64,000 nucleotides of DNA from Paraburkholderia podalyriae (GTDB taxonomy: Bacteria > Pseudomonadota > Gammaproteobacteria > Burkholderiales > Burkholderiaceae). The stretch is taken from the NCBI RefSeq assembly GCF_014397785.1, contig NZ_VZQQ01000005.1, positions 246,828-310,827 of the forward strand, in the 5' to 3' direction. Position numbers and translations under genes: made by a program. Shown here piece by piece: positions 26,947 through 37,347 of this stretch. The notes under the pieces were generated by a model, which saw only the letters and a list, made by a program, of their open reading frames with translations, ran no database searches and was not told the origin of the DNA. Each line of letters opens with the position of its first letter. The stretch's first letter is position 1.

Positions 26947-26972
26947 CCCGAACGCCGAGTCCTGATCTCTGG

Positions 26973-29117
26973 TCAATGCGGCACGTTGACGACCCCGTGC
27001 TCCGCACTGATCGCATTGCTGCCAGGGTTCGCAACGATAGGCGGCAGGTTCGACACGCTCAACATCGGCGCGGCACCTGGATTGCCGCCGCGCGGTGTCG
27101 TGCGAATCACCTGCGACGGCGGCAGCGGCGTGCCGTTCTTCAGATGGCTCCACATCAGATTGAGCGCCTGGAGGTTGTAGTAGTGGACCGGCACGAAGCG
27201 GGTGTCGAAGCCAGGGAAACCCAGAAACGCGTCGAAATGCTGTCCATTCATCACCTCGTAAAGCGACAACCGGCTGTGCGAGCCTTCCCGCACGCTATTC
27301 GCGGCAAGATACGCGCGCGAAGCGTGATTGATCGGCACCAATGCATCGCTGCGGCCCTGGACGATGATCGTGGGCTTGCCATGCAGGATCGCATTCACAC
27401 TGATCGCATCGACGCTCGCCAGCATGCGCGGGTTTTTGCCGGTCCACAGCGCACGCGCGCATGCCGCGCCGGCGAAGCTCGCGTCGGGTGTCGCGAGCCG
27501 ATGGTCCGCGCCTGCCGGCGGCGTAACGTTGTAGACAAGGCTGATGCCGTTGGTTGGCGGCACCCCGTTGCCGAGGCCGAAGATGGTCGGCATCGGCGAG
27601 ACCGCCGGCGCAACGCCCGCCGCACCCGTCGCCGGGTTCGTCGTGCCGAAGCTGAAGCCGCACAGATTGTCGACGACGCCCGCCCTCGTGTACGCGTTCG
27701 CGTAAGTGACGGCGACCGCCGGCACCGCTTGCGAATCCCACATCGGTGCTTGCAGCAGGTCCGAATCCGCTTCATAGCCGGCCTGATGCAGCCGAGCGAG
27801 GGCGTCATTGGCCTGCGTTTGCGTGTCGCTGCCATGGACATATCCGGCCGCCGCTAGCGACGCGCAGCGGGCCTGGCGGATCGCATTGGTCGTCGCGACC
27901 GGCAGCGCGGTCAGATATGGAGCGCCGGCGGCCGCGTCCGCCAGCGCGGCGCACGGTTCGAGCAGATTCGCGAGCGTCATGTAGTCGGCCAGCGGTTTGC
28001 CGGCCGCGGCGATACGCTGCCCGCCCTCGATCACCCGCGCATTGCCTGGCATCCGCACGTTGATCTGCGGCTCGCCGACCACCACCGCCGTGATCCACCC
28101 TTTCGTGTCCTGTTCGGCGGCCGCGAGCGACGCGCCGCCGCCATTACTCACGGATGCCGCGATGGTGGTGATACTGCCAGGATGGTAGTGCACGCGCTGA
28201 TGCGACGCGTCGACGCGCGGCGTGAACTGCTGGTTCAGCACCCAGTACGCAAACTGGATGGCTTCCAGGGTGTCCTTGCCCCAGTCCTGTTCCGGATTCT
28301 GTTGTGAATGCGCGTGCTTGAACGCATAGCGGTTCGGAAACTTCTGGTTGTACGTGGTCAGCATGGTTGCGGCCACGTTGGCGGTGAAGAGACTGGCTTG
28401 CCCGGCGGTGGCGGCGTCAGCGAGGCGGCCATCGATCAGCGTGACGAGGCCGCTCATCAGTTCGTGCGCGCCGTTGCCGGTGCCCTTGTCGGTATAGGCG
28501 ACCGCGCAGCCGCGCTTGAGGCCCCATTCGCCGGCCGCCGAAATTGCGCCGTAGACACCGCGCGAGCCCGACGACGTCGCGGTGACGATGCACGGATTCG
28601 CCGGGTTGAAGCTTGCCGGCACCTGAACGAGAAGGCTGACATTTTGCCGACCCCTGCCGTCGTCGGCGTAGGCCAGATATTCGGTGCCGGCGATTTTTCC
28701 TTCGCCCAGGGTGTCGTTTCCATCCAGATCGACGTTGGGCCCCCAGAAGCGGCCGTAGCCGCCGGGCGCGGTCATGTCGACGAGCGCGCGGTAGTTCGAC
28801 CAGATTGCAAGTCTGCGCAATTCCGCTGCCGTTGGGCTGGCGGCGTTCGCAACGGCCGGCCCCGTGGGGCTGGCGAGTCCGGTTTTTCCGAGCCCGGCTG
28901 TCAGCAGATCGTCGCTGACGCCGTCGTAGCTGGTGGTTGAGAGACTGCTTGCCACGACGAACGATGGCAGCGTATTCGACTCGCCGTGGCCGTCCCTGTC
29001 GTGATCGGTGGCGTGCGCGGCGCATACGAACGTCGCGCATGCCGTTGCGATTGCCAATGCTGTCGCGGTACGCAGCCGTAGCGTTCCGATTCGGCTTGCG
29101 ATCGGGAAGTCTGCCAT
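26973..29117 (-). CDS. D-(-)-3-hydroxybutyrate oligomer hydrolase
   Basis: A 714-residue secreted hydrolase of the 3HB-oligomer hydrolase family, which cleaves short poly-3-hydroxybutyrate oligomers released by PHB depolymerases. It has an N-terminal signal peptide (ATALAIATACATFVCAAHA), the early WSNYRALVDMTAPGGYG block, the nucleophile motif SVSNGGG at about residue 325, IVQGRSDALVPINHASRAY with the likely acid, and a C-terminal MNGQHFDAF with the likely histidine. Length and order match the family (about 700). GGAGACAC precedes the ATG. It stands alone between two regulators' territories, but PHB depolymerase and reductase genes occur at 50.3-52.4 kb. Confidence 0.93.
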   Translation of the reverse strand: MADFPIASRIGTLRLRTATALAIATACATFVCAAHATDHDRDGHGESNTLPSFVVASSLSTTSYDGVSDDLLTAGLGKTGLASPTGPAVANAASPTAAELRRLAIWSNYRALVDMTAPGGYGRFWGPNVDLDGNDTLGEGKIAGTEYLAYADDGRGRQNVSLLVQVPASFNPANPCIVTATSSGSRGVYGAISAAGEWGLKRGCAVAYTDKGTGNGAHELMSGLVTLIDGRLADAATAGQASLFTANVAATMLTTYNQKFPNRYAFKHAHSQQNPEQDWGKDTLEAIQFAYWVLNQQFTPRVDASHQRVHYHPGSITTIAASVSNGGGASLAAAEQDTKGWITAVVVGEPQINVRMPGNARVIEGGQRIAAAGKPLADYMTLANLLEPCAALADAAAGAPYLTALPVATTNAIRQARCASLAAAGYVHGSDTQTQANDALARLHQAGYEADSDLLQAPMWDSQAVPAVAVTYANAYTRAGVVDNLCGFSFGTTNPATGAAGVAPAVSPMPTIFGLGNGVPPTNGISLVYNVTPPAGADHRLATPDASFAGAACARALWTGKNPRMLASVDAISVNAILHGKPTIIVQGRSDALVPINHASRAYLAANSVREGSHSRLSLYEVMNGQHFDAFLGFPGFDTRFVPVHYYNLQALNLMWSHLKNGTPLPPSQVIRTTPRGGNPGAAPMLSVSNLPPIVANPGSNAISAEHGVVNVPH

Positions 29118-29513
29118 TTGTGTCTCCTTGTTTGTTGTTCAAATAAGAGATGCACATCGCACTTTGAGAATCGCTGTGCCTCGATGAATCACAGCATCGT
29201 GGACATTAGGACAATCGGGGCCGACATGCCAGCAGAGTTCACCCGGAGATAACCGGGAAAACTGGCGCTCGGCCATGTTGTCGGGCATGCGCGTTCGTGT
29301 CGTGCAGTTTTTGGGCTAGGTTATGTCGGCTTGCGGACCAGCGCGAGAAAGTCGGCCGCGCTTCGCGCATCTGTGTGTCCTGAATGCCGCGTTTGCCTTG
29401 CCATCGTGTGGCGCCCGTCATCACCGCGATGCCAGGCAGCATCACGCCTGTGTTGGGGTTCGGTGGCTTCAGTCACGCGCAGGTGACATCGTCAGCCGAG
29501 CGGCTCGCCAATG
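29118..29513. other. intergenic stretch upstream of the oligomer hydrolase
   Basis: About 400 bases that must contain the hydrolase promoter. A 43-codon plus-strand frame starting at 29429 (MPGSITPVLGFGGFSHAQ onwards, ending 29560 inside the MFS gene) reads like protein, but has no ribosome site and no family I know, so I do not call it. An inverted pair CCGG...CCGG near 29251 is the only other feature. Confidence 0.4.
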
Positions 29514-30935
29514 TCATTCACGAGGTGAGCTCGATAGTCGGCGCGCACGATCGTCCGTGACGATCGATCCGGATGTCCTAAGCCCCAGGACGATGCTTAC
29601 GAGACTTGCAAGCGTCACCAAAGCGGCCAGAATGGCAGCGTGATGGAGTCCTTCGGCCAGATCGTCGAACTCCGGTCGCACCAGCGCACCGAACAACCCC
29701 ACGCCGAGCACGCCGCCAATCTGACGAGCGGTGTTCAACACGCCCGATGCAATGCCCATCCACGACGGGTCCACGTGCGTCAGCACGGCCGTGTTGATCG
29801 ATGGCACCGCGAGCGCCACGCCGACGCCGACCATCAGCAACGGCAACGCCACGGCCAGCGCGCTGCTATCCACACGCACGAACGCAAGCGAAAGATAGCC
29901 GAGCGCGGCCAGTGCCTGGCCGACAACCATCGGCAGGCGATAACCGAAACGCGCCGTCAGCGAGCCCGATGCGACGTTCGCGACGGTCACCACTGCCGTC
30001 ATAGGCAGGAACGCGAGGCCGGTTTCGAGCGGCGTATCGTGACGCGCGCTCTGGAAAAACAGACTCATCGCGAACATCAGTCCGTAGTAGCCGAAATTCA
30101 GCGACAGCCCCGTTAGCGCGCTGACATTCACCGCCGCATGGCGGAACAGCGCGAGCGGCAACAGCGGCTCCGCATGCCTTGCCTCGACCATGACGAACAG
30201 TCCGCCTGCAACGATCGCGACGGCTAGTCCCGCCAATACGGTCATGCCGGTCCAGCCCAGCCTGCCGCTTTCGACGACCGCATACGTCAGCCCGACCAAC
30301 GCAATGACGGCAAGCGTCTGGCCGGCCAGATCGATGCGACGCGCCGCGTGCCCCTTCGTGTCAGGCGCATGAGCGACAGTCAGCCAGATGCCTGCGACAC
30401 CGATCGGCACGTTGATCAGAAAAATTGCCGGCCAGCCGAAGCGGTCGACGAGCACACCACCGACGAGCGGACCCGCACCCAGCGCGAGCGCCGCCGTGCC
30501 CGCCCAGATGCTGACGGCCTTCGCCCGCGCCTGCGGGTCCGGAAACGCCGCACCGAGCAGCGCCAGTGACGACGGCACGCACAGCGCCGCGCCAATGCCC
30601 TGCAACACGCGCGCCGCGATCAGCATCGCCGCGCCAGCCGACAGCCCGCACCCCACCGATGCGCAGGTGAACACCGCAAACCCGGCGGCAAAGATGCGGC
30701 GTGCGCCGAACCGGTCGGCCAACGCGCCAGCGGACAGCAGGAAACTGGCGAACGCCAGTGTGTAGGCGTTGACGACCCATTCCAGCGCCGTCGAATCGAG
30801 GTTCAGACTATCGCGCATTCGTGCAAGCGCGACGTTCACCACCGTGACGTCGAGACAGATGAGGACGAAACCGAGGCTCGTCGCAAGCAAGGCAAGGCGC
30901 GATGATCGGGTCGGGAAGCTGAGCTGTTTGCGCAT
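29514..30935 (-). CDS. MFS transporter, DHA2 (EmrB/QacA-like)
   Basis: A 473-residue inner-membrane transporter with about fourteen hydrophobic segments. LDVTVVNVALARM in TM1 is the DHA2 signature (motif D1), LADRFGARRIF is motif A, and GAGPLVGGVLVDRFGWPAIFLINVPIG is motif C with its following loop. The open frame begins 39 codons earlier, but the ATG at 30935 gives the normal short cytoplasmic lead. Such proteins export drugs or toxic metabolites using the proton gradient. The gene diverges from a LysR regulator with a 130-base gap, the usual arrangement for a regulated efflux pump. Confidence 0.9.
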   Translation of the reverse strand: MRKQLSFPTRSSRLALLATSLGFVLICLDVTVVNVALARMRDSLNLDSTALEWVVNAYTLAFASFLLSAGALADRFGARRIFAAGFAVFTCASVGCGLSAGAAMLIAARVLQGIGAALCVPSSLALLGAAFPDPQARAKAVSIWAGTAALALGAGPLVGGVLVDRFGWPAIFLINVPIGVAGIWLTVAHAPDTKGHAARRIDLAGQTLAVIALVGLTYAVVESGRLGWTGMTVLAGLAVAIVAGGLFVMVEARHAEPLLPLALFRHAAVNVSALTGLSLNFGYYGLMFAMSLFFQSARHDTPLETGLAFLPMTAVVTVANVASGSLTARFGYRLPMVVGQALAALGYLSLAFVRVDSSALAVALPLLMVGVGVALAVPSINTAVLTHVDPSWMGIASGVLNTARQIGGVLGVGLFGALVRPEFDDLAEGLHHAAILAALVTLASLVSIVLGLRTSGSIVTDDRARRLSSSPRE

Positions 30936-31065
30936 GATGTCCGTGCATGAAGTCGGGCGATGCGGACCGGGAGGGGCCGCAAGCGTCGTGTACGCGGACT
31001 GTATTCCCGCAGCGAAGATTGATAAATGCACGGCGAATGGCAACAGAACCAATTATTATTGAGGA

Positions 31066-31986
31066 ATGGACCTCCTCAAAGCGATGACCGTGTTCGTGCG
31101 CGTAGTCGAAAGCGGCAGCCTGACGGCGGCGGCGGTGGCGTGCGACCTGTCGCCGACGATGGTCGGCAATCACCTTCAGGCGCTGGAAACGCGGCTTGGC
31201 GCGCGACTGATCCATCGCACGACACGCAAGCAGCAAATCAGCGCGTTCGGTCAGGCCTACTATGAAAGATGCGTCGAGATCCTTGGGCTGGTCGACGATT
31301 CCGAACGGCTCGCGCTCGATCATCTCGCGACGCCACGCGGACGCCTGCGTGTGACGGCGCCCGTCGTCTTCAGCAACGAATGCCTGATTCCGGTGATTGG
31401 GGATTACTGCGAGCGCTACCCCGAAGTGAAGCTCGATATCGTCGCCACCGACGCGCTGTCGGACCTGCTCGACGACGGCTTCGAGGCGGCGGTTCGCATC
31501 GGCGCACTGGGCAATCCGGATCTCGTCGCGCGGCGTCTGAAGCCGTACCGTCTCGTGTTGTGCGCGTCACGCGCGTATCTGACAACGCACGGCACGCCGT
31601 CGTCGCCCGACGCGCTGCTGTCCCACCAGTGCCTGACGTACGCGTATCCGCCGCGCTCGGAATGGCACACGGCGCAGCCGGAATGGATGCTGCACGGTCC
31701 GGACGGACGCGTGAGCGTGCCCGTCGATGGCCGGCTGAGGATCGACAATTCGGAAGCGCTGCGACGGGCGGTGCTGCGCGGTCTGGGCATCGCAATGCTG
31801 CCCGAGATTCTGGTCGGCGCGGATCTGCGATCCAGGCGGCTGATCGAAGTGCTGCCGGAGTTCGCCGCGCCTGAGCGGCCGCTGAATCTACTGTATCTGC
31901 GTGAGCGACAGACGTCGCCGAAGCTTCGGAGCTTTATCGAATTTATGATCGAGCGCTTCGGCGCGGACGATACGCAAGTCGATTGA
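31066..31986 (+). CDS. LysR family transcriptional regulator
   Basis: A 306-residue LysR protein. The HTH spans about residues 3-60 (SLTAAAVACDLSPTMVGNHLQAL) and the effector domain runs from about 88. It ends with the typical helix KLRSFIEFMIERFG. It belongs to the PcaQ/DsdC-unlike, CrgA-type branch by its LDIVATDALSDLLDDGFEAAVRIG segment. It is divergent from the DHA2 exporter and probably regulates it; a CCAATTATTATTG stretch right before its start is a candidate contact site. Confidence 0.9.
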   Translation: MDLLKAMTVFVRVVESGSLTAAAVACDLSPTMVGNHLQALETRLGARLIHRTTRKQQISAFGQAYYERCVEILGLVDDSERLALDHLATPRGRLRVTAPVVFSNECLIPVIGDYCERYPEVKLDIVATDALSDLLDDGFEAAVRIGALGNPDLVARRLKPYRLVLCASRAYLTTHGTPSSPDALLSHQCLTYAYPPRSEWHTAQPEWMLHGPDGRVSVPVDGRLRIDNSEALRRAVLRGLGIAMLPEILVGADLRSRRLIEVLPEFAAPERPLNLLYLRERQTSPKLRSFIEFMIERFGADDTQVD

Positions 31987-32003
31987 CGTGAGTCGATCGA
32001 CTT
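31976..32003. terminator. stem-loop between convergent lysR and pstS
   Basis: AAGTCGAT and ATCGACTT form a perfect 8-bp stem across the end of the lysR gene and the lysR-pstS gap. The second arm is followed by TC on the plus strand; there is no long T run. Possible shared terminator. Confidence 0.35.
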
Positions 32004-32012
32004 TCGAGGCCT

Positions 32013-33047
32013 TCATTCAAACACCGGCTTTCCTGAAGCGTCCTTGACCTTCGTCTTCCACTGCGTGCGGATTTCCGACACGACCGACTCCGGCAGCGAG
32101 ATGTAGTCGAGATCGCTGGCAGCCTGCCCGCCGTTCTTGAATGCCCAGTCGAAGAACTTCAGCGTTGCCGCGCCTTGCGTTGGTTTGTCTTGCGTCGAAT
32201 GCAGCAGCACGAAGGTCGCGCCGACGACCGGCCATGCATCCTTGCCCGGCTCGTTCGTCAGAATCTGGTAGAACGACGTCTTCCAGTCCGCGCCGGCCGC
32301 GGCCGCCTTGAAGGTTTCGGTATTGGGCACCACCACGGCACCGGCCGCATTCTTCAGGCTGGTGTAGATCATGTTGTTTTGCTTCGCATACGCCCACTCG
32401 ACGTAACCGATCGCGCCCGGCAGGCGTTGCACGAACGCGGCAACGCCGTCATTGCCCTTGCCGCCCGTACCGGTCGGCCAGTTCACGCTTGTGCCTTCAC
32501 CGATCTTCGACTTCCACTCCGGGTTCACCTTCGACAGAAAGTTGGTCCAGATGAAGCTCGTGCCCGAACCGTCGGCACGGCGCACCACCGCGATGTCCGA
32601 ATCCGGCAACTTGATGTTCGGATTCAGCGCGGCGATCGCCGGATCATTCCATTTCTTGATCTTGCTCAGATAGATGTCGCCGAGCACGGCACCCGATAGA
32701 ACCAGTTGACCCGGCTTCAAGCCCGGCAGGTTCACGACCGGAACCACGCCGCCGACCACGGTCGGGAATTGGAACAGACCAGTCTTCGCCAGTTCATCGT
32801 CCTTCATCGGCGCGTCGGAGCCTGCGAAATCGACGGTCTTCGCGATGATCTGCTTGATGCCGCCCGCTGAACCGATGCCTTGGTAGTTGACCTTGCCGCC
32901 ACCCGCCTTATGGTAGGCGTCAGCCCACTTGTTATAGATCGGGGCTGCAAAAGTGCTGCCCGCGCCGGTGATGTCGACGGTTTGCGCCTGCGCGGCCGCG
33001 AGGGGTAGAGCAACGGCAAGAACTGCAATTCCTCGTTTGAACAGCAT
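32013..33047 (-). CDS. pstS: phosphate ABC transporter substrate-binding protein
   Basis: A 344-residue periplasmic phosphate-binding protein. It has a signal peptide ending AAAQAQ, then [34 protein letters not shown] and [18 protein letters not shown], all phosphate-contact regions of PstS, and [11 protein letters not shown] in the second lobe. The pstCAB and phoU genes that normally follow are absent here, so it is an orphan copy. A PHO-box-like site lies 134 bases upstream, suggesting control by PhoB under phosphate limitation. Confidence 0.93.
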   Translation of the reverse strand: MLFKRGIAVLAVALPLAAAQAQTVDITGAGSTFAAPIYNKWADAYHKAGGGKVNYQGIGSAGGIKQIIAKTVDFAGSDAPMKDDELAKTGLFQFPTVVGGVVPVVNLPGLKPGQLVLSGAVLGDIYLSKIKKWNDPAIAALNPNIKLPDSDIAVVRRADGSGTSFIWTNFLSKVNPEWKSKIGEGTSVNWPTGTGGKGNDGVAAFVQRLPGAIGYVEWAYAKQNNMIYTSLKNAAGAVVVPNTETFKAAAAGADWKTSFYQILTNEPGKDAWPVVGATFVLLHSTQDKPTQGAATLKFFDWAFKNGGQAASDLDYISLPESVVSEIRTQWKTKVKDASGKPVFE

Positions 33048-33180
33048 GGTTTGCCTCCACGAGATTGACTGACCAAATCAATTGTTGTAGCAAGCTACGG
33101 GCCGCGATCCCTCTGTTGCGCATACCGCAGGCCCGTCGAGCCTTGCCATCGGCTCGGACGTCTAAACTTAGGCGGTTCGA

Positions 33181-33198
33181 ATGACATTTCGTTGACAA
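33181..33198 (-). promoter_or_regulatory. PHO-box-like PhoB site upstream of pstS
   Basis: On the minus strand TTGTCAACGAAATGTCAT carries two TGTCA units exactly 11 bases apart, the defining geometry of the PHO box (CTGTCATAAAWCTGTCAT); 13 of 18 positions match. It lies 134 bases before pstS in the right orientation. Confidence 0.6.
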
Positions 33199-33279
33199 CT
33201 GCGGCGCGACGCTCAGGCAGTCTGATTGCGGCGTCAGTTCTGCACTGAGGTCGGCTGTGTCAAGTTGACGGTTGGTATC

Positions 33280-35028
33280 TCACGGACAGGCTTCGGCTTC
33301 CGCATAGTACCGGTTCGGCGCGGGAAACACTCCCGTCATGACTTCGATCAGAAAGGGGCCGTCATATTGACTAGCTTCGCTCAACACGTCATCAAGCTCG
33401 TCGATGCGCTCAACCGCGCGCGCGGCCACACCGATCGATGATGCAAAAGCCGACCAGCTATGACAGGGCAATTTGGTGAACTGCTCTGAAATCGAACCAC
33501 TCCTGATAGCGTCGATATGAATTGCGCCATGCGCGGCGTTGTTCAGAACCACATAGATCACCTTGACTCGGTATCGAGCCGCGGTCTGAATCTCCATGCC
33601 GTGCATCATCATGCAGCCATCGCCGGTCACCACGACACACGGGCGTTCGGGGGCCGCAAGCTTGACGCCGATTCCGGCTGCGATGGCCCAGCCCATCGGG
33701 GCGAGCGAGCTCGACGAAAAGTAGTTGCCCTTACCTGACGACAGCCAGTAATGGGCCATGAAGATGCGGTGGGCTCCGGAATCCACTACGACGTTGCTGT
33801 CCTTCGGCAGCATCCGGCACAAGTGCTTGACTACGTCTCCAGGATATAGCGCTTCATCACCGCTGGAAACTCGCGCTCCTGACTGCTCGAACTGGTGGTC
33901 GTACAGGGGGGTCTCGTTGATTTCGGCAATCCACCCCCTTCTTCTTTGCAGTGCTTGCCGCAGCCCGGGAGGGTTGTCCGCGGCTTTCTGAGCCAGCAAC
34001 CGGAAGCTCGCGGAAATTCCGGAGAAGATTCCTTGACGCGAAATGTGCCCCATCGCCGGGGAATCGAAGCTGTCATCAAAGATGAACAGTTCCTTCCCCC
34101 CTGTCAGCCTCCTGCTCCAGTTCATGCTGTCTCGCTGGTTCAGGTCGCTACCGAACACGACTAGTGCATCAAGTTCGTCGGAGTTGATCACCCGCGCAGC
34201 GCGCGAATGACTTGAAAATCCGTACACGCCTAGTGCAAGGGCATGTTGCTCGGGAAATGCACCCTTTCCCGATAGTGTCGTTGCAACCGGAATGTGAAAG
34301 CCTTCGGCAACCTCGAGAAGAAGCTTTGCAGTTTCCGCATCATTGCCGCGACTTCCGACCAGAAACGCGACTCTCTTCGACTGAAACAGATACTGGTCGC
34401 ACAGCGCATCCAGAGCGGCGCGGTTCGCAGGTACTTCGCATGCGTTAAATTCGCGGTGAGCGTAGGGTTGCCGTGCCACGTCGTGACCAGACAGGACATC
34501 CTGCTTTTGAACGTCTACGGGAATACTGATGAATGACTGCGCTCGACGCATCCAGTTCAACCCTTCGGTCGCACGACGCATCTCGGCCTGGGTATTTTCC
34601 TTGTTCTTGAGCTCGACGATATCCGTCACCAGACTTCTGACCACGCCGCTTTCAAAAATGCCTCCTGGCGTGGCATCCTGGAACGCCCCTTTGCCTTCCG
34701 CGTGCGACGAGATCCCGCCGGCAATATAGAGCATCGGAATCCGGTCTGCGTGAGCGGCCGCCATGCCGGGAACGAAATTCATCGTGCCTGGGCCGGATAT
34801 TCCCGCGCAAACGCCGAATTTCCGGCTGGCGCGGGCATAGCCATCGGCCATGAAAGCACTGCCAGTCTCATGAGCGCCTACGATTCCGCGAATCGAGGGG
34901 GAGTTGTCGATTGCGTCCAGCAGCGGATAGATCAGTTTTCCCGGGACCAGGAACACGTGGTCTATTCCGGCGGACTCCAACGACTTCACAACCATTGTCG
35001 AGACATTGAGCGGAGCGTTTGATCCCAT
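33280..35028 (-). CDS. ThDP-dependent enzyme, acetolactate synthase large-subunit-like
   Basis: A 582-residue three-domain ThDP enzyme. The N-terminal PYR domain has the catalytic glutamate in GAHETGSAFMADGYAR. A central domain follows (VAFLVGSRGNDAETAKLLL). The C-terminal PP domain has the ThDP/Mg motif GDGCMMMHGME ending in VVLNN. No small regulatory subunit, ilvC or valine pathway genes are nearby, so a housekeeping acetolactate role is unlikely; it may be a decarboxylase or carboligase of another 2-oxo acid. The frame opens 50 codons earlier, but the family start fits the ATG at 35028. GC content (low to mid 50s per cent in lines I counted) is well below its neighbours, suggesting acquisition. 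Confidence 0.85.
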   Translation of the reverse strand: MGSNAPLNVSTMVVKSLESAGIDHVFLVPGKLIYPLLDAIDNSPSIRGIVGAHETGSAFMADGYARASRKFGVCAGISGPGTMNFVPGMAAAHADRIPMLYIAGGISSHAEGKGAFQDATPGGIFESGVVRSLVTDIVELKNKENTQAEMRRATEGLNWMRRAQSFISIPVDVQKQDVLSGHDVARQPYAHREFNACEVPANRAALDALCDQYLFQSKRVAFLVGSRGNDAETAKLLLEVAEGFHIPVATTLSGKGAFPEQHALALGVYGFSSHSRAARVINSDELDALVVFGSDLNQRDSMNWSRRLTGGKELFIFDDSFDSPAMGHISRQGIFSGISASFRLLAQKAADNPPGLRQALQRRRGWIAEINETPLYDHQFEQSGARVSSGDEALYPGDVVKHLCRMLPKDSNVVVDSGAHRIFMAHYWLSSGKGNYFSSSSLAPMGWAIAAGIGVKLAAPERPCVVVTGDGCMMMHGMEIQTAARYRVKVIYVVLNNAAHGAIHIDAIRSGSISEQFTKLPCHSWSAFASSIGVAARAVERIDELDDVLSEASQYDGPFLIEVMTGVFPAPNRYYAEAEACP

Positions 35029-35426
35029 AGTTTTGGTTACGATCTCACGAGATATCGTTAATCGAATCTCACCGCTGCGCATCAGCACGTCGCGCGCTGC
35101 CTGTCGGAGCGGCGCGAGACGAGGTCGGCGATGGCCAGTGCGCGGAGACGGCGAGACGACATTCAAGGCGCTGCACATCGAGTGCAGTCCTGCATCACGC
35201 TATTTCCTCGAACCCGCTTGACCGGCGGGCCCGGGTGTCTCCGTCCACCATCACACGACCTGGCTGCACTGTTGATCATCCACGCAGCCTCCGTGCCTGA
35301 GGCAGTCGCCGCGGCGCATTGATAACCATCCGGCGCTCGCGTATCGCGGATCTTCGCCCGCTCAATTCCTGCGGGGCTGGCACGCGCCGACGGTTTGAAT
35401 CGACGTCATCCAGCACCCGGAACCGT
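35029..35426. other. intergenic stretch between ThDP enzyme and chemoreceptor
   Basis: About 400 bases without a supported gene. An imperfect dyad (ACGATCTCACGAGATATCGT, 35038-35057) lies ten bases before the ThDP enzyme start and could be an operator. No terminator with a T run was seen for the chemoreceptor gene. Confidence 0.4.
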
Positions 35427-37169
35427 TCAGAATGTCTGCCAGTCCGTCTCAGTCGCGGCGGCGACGACTACCGGACCTTCCGAAGTGGGGACTGGCCTCC
35501 TCGCAACCTTTGCCGGTGCTACAGCAGAGAACGGGGCGCGTTTCAGGGCCGCCGTCCGTTGCGGTACTGCCGCTTGCGACGTCGCTCGCGATGAAGCAGC
35601 CTTCTCGCCATCGACCTTGAAAAATGCGACCGTCTTGCGCAGGCTTTCCGCTTGCTGGGCCATTGTCTGAGCTGCCGCCGACGCCTCTTCGACAAGCGCA
35701 GCGTTTTGCTGCGTAACCTGGTCCATCTGGTTGACCGCCTGATTGACCTGTTCGATACCGGTGCTTTGCTCGCTCGATGCCGACGAGATCTCGCCCACGA
35801 TGTCGGTCACGCGCTTCACCGACTGCACGATTTCCTTGATCGCACCGCCCGCTTCTTCGACGAGCATCGAGCCTGTCTCCACCCGGCTGACAGAGTCCGA
35901 GATCAATTCCTTGATTTCCTTCGCGGCAGTCGCACTGCGCTGCGCTAGCGTGCGGACTTCACCCGCCACGACAGCGAAGCCCCGCCCCTGTTCTCCCGCG
36001 CGGGCCGCTTCGACCGCTGCGTTCAGCGCGAGGATGTTGGTCTGGAAGGCAATGCCTTCGATGACGCCGATAATCTCGGACATCGTGGCCGAGCTGGTGG
36101 AGATGTCGCGCATTGTCTCGACCACGCGCCCGACGATGTCGCCGCCACGTTGCGCGACGCCCGAGGCGGTACCCGCGAGCGTGGCAGCCTGGGTTGCATT
36201 GTCCGTGTTGTGGCGGACCGCCGCAGTCAGCTCTTCCATGCTGGAAGCCGTTTCTTCGAGCGACGCCGCCTGTTGCTCCGTGCGGCTCGACAGATCCAGA
36301 TTGCCTTGTGCGATCTGCGCACTCGCAGTCGCGACACCTTCGGCGTTCTCGCGCACCTCTGATACGACCTGCACCAGCGCGTCGCACATGGCTTTCAGCG
36401 ACGCCATCAGGCTGTTCGTGTCGCCGGGACGCAGGGCGATACTGATGTTCAGGTCGCCGGCCGCCACGCTTCTGGCCACAGCAGCAGCGGTCGCCGGCTC
36501 CGTACCCAGTTGCCGCGTTACGCTACGCATCATCCCTATGCCGATGCCCACGCCGATCGACACGGACATCGCCACGAAGACCAGCATCAGATTTCGACCT
36601 TCCTCGTACACGGCATCGTTCGATTCGGCTGTCTGTTGCGCGTCGCCCTGTTTCAGGGCAACCAGATTGCCCATCAGCACGAGGGTCTTGAAGCCTTTGT
36701 GGTGGTACTCGCCCAGCATGTATTCGGTCAGACTGTCCCGATCCCCGATCGCCGCCGCATTGATCTTGCCTTTCATTTCATTGAAGGCCTGGATGTAGTC
36801 CTGCCAACCCTGATCGAGCTCGGAGAAGGTAGCCTTGCCTTTGTCGGTATAGACGAGCGGCTCCGCCTGATTGAGGTGCTCACGTGCCGAGGCAAGCGCC
36901 TTGTCAGCCTGATCCAGCGAGCCGGCCCGCTTTTCGGCCGTCGTGGCCAGAACCGCGTTGCGCAGATAGGTGCCGACTCGCAGTACGTCGGCGTTCGCCT
37001 GCTGTATCAGGTTGAGCCCGACAAGGTCCTGTCGATACGTCTTGTCCGCGTTCGCACTGATCTCCGCCATGTTGTGCAGGCCGATCCCGCTGACAACTGC
37101 GCTGATGATCGAAACCAGGATGAAAGCACTGATCAGCTTGGCGCCGAGTTTCATATTGCCGAAATTCAT
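35427..37169 (-). CDS. methyl-accepting chemotaxis protein
   Basis: A 580-residue transmembrane chemoreceptor. TM1 ([19 protein letters not shown]) starts at residue 10, then a four-helix-bundle periplasmic sensor to about 190, TM2 ([20 protein letters not shown]), a HAMP domain, and the long cytoplasmic coiled coil. The signalling tip ([33 protein letters not shown]) is intact. The last five residues DWQTF match the NWETF-type tether for CheR/CheB, as in high-abundance receptors. The ATG at 37169 was chosen because TM1 follows directly. Ligand unknown. A sigma-28-like promoter is present upstream. Confidence 0.95.
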   Translation of the reverse strand: MNFGNMKLGAKLISAFILVSIISAVVSGIGLHNMAEISANADKTYRQDLVGLNLIQQANADVLRVGTYLRNAVLATTAEKRAGSLDQADKALASAREHLNQAEPLVYTDKGKATFSELDQGWQDYIQAFNEMKGKINAAAIGDRDSLTEYMLGEYHHKGFKTLVLMGNLVALKQGDAQQTAESNDAVYEEGRNLMLVFVAMSVSIGVGIGIGMMRSVTRQLGTEPATAAAVARSVAAGDLNISIALRPGDTNSLMASLKAMCDALVQVVSEVRENAEGVATASAQIAQGNLDLSSRTEQQAASLEETASSMEELTAAVRHNTDNATQAATLAGTASGVAQRGGDIVGRVVETMRDISTSSATMSEIIGVIEGIAFQTNILALNAAVEAARAGEQGRGFAVVAGEVRTLAQRSATAAKEIKELISDSVSRVETGSMLVEEAGGAIKEIVQSVKRVTDIVGEISSASSEQSTGIEQVNQAVNQMDQVTQQNAALVEEASAAAQTMAQQAESLRKTVAFFKVDGEKAASSRATSQAAVPQRTAALKRAPFSAVAPAKVARRPVPTSEGPVVVAAATETDWQTF

Positions 37170-37347
37170 AGTTCGCTTTGTTGAGAATGTAAGAACCGAA
37201 CAGATAAGCAGGTTCGTTAACGCTGTGGCGCCCGCCGTCAGTCGGCAACGCAAGCCACATTTCCTGAAGCGTTTGACGCATCGAAGCAGCACGCTGTTTG
37301 CAACATCCGGCCCTGCCAACGCTAAACGCAGTACTGCACGTAACTGG

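Noticed and set aside
29429..29560. 43-codon plus-strand frame reading MPGSITPVLGFGGFSHAQ
   Set aside because: Protein-like but no ribosome site, no family, and it overlaps the MFS gene end.
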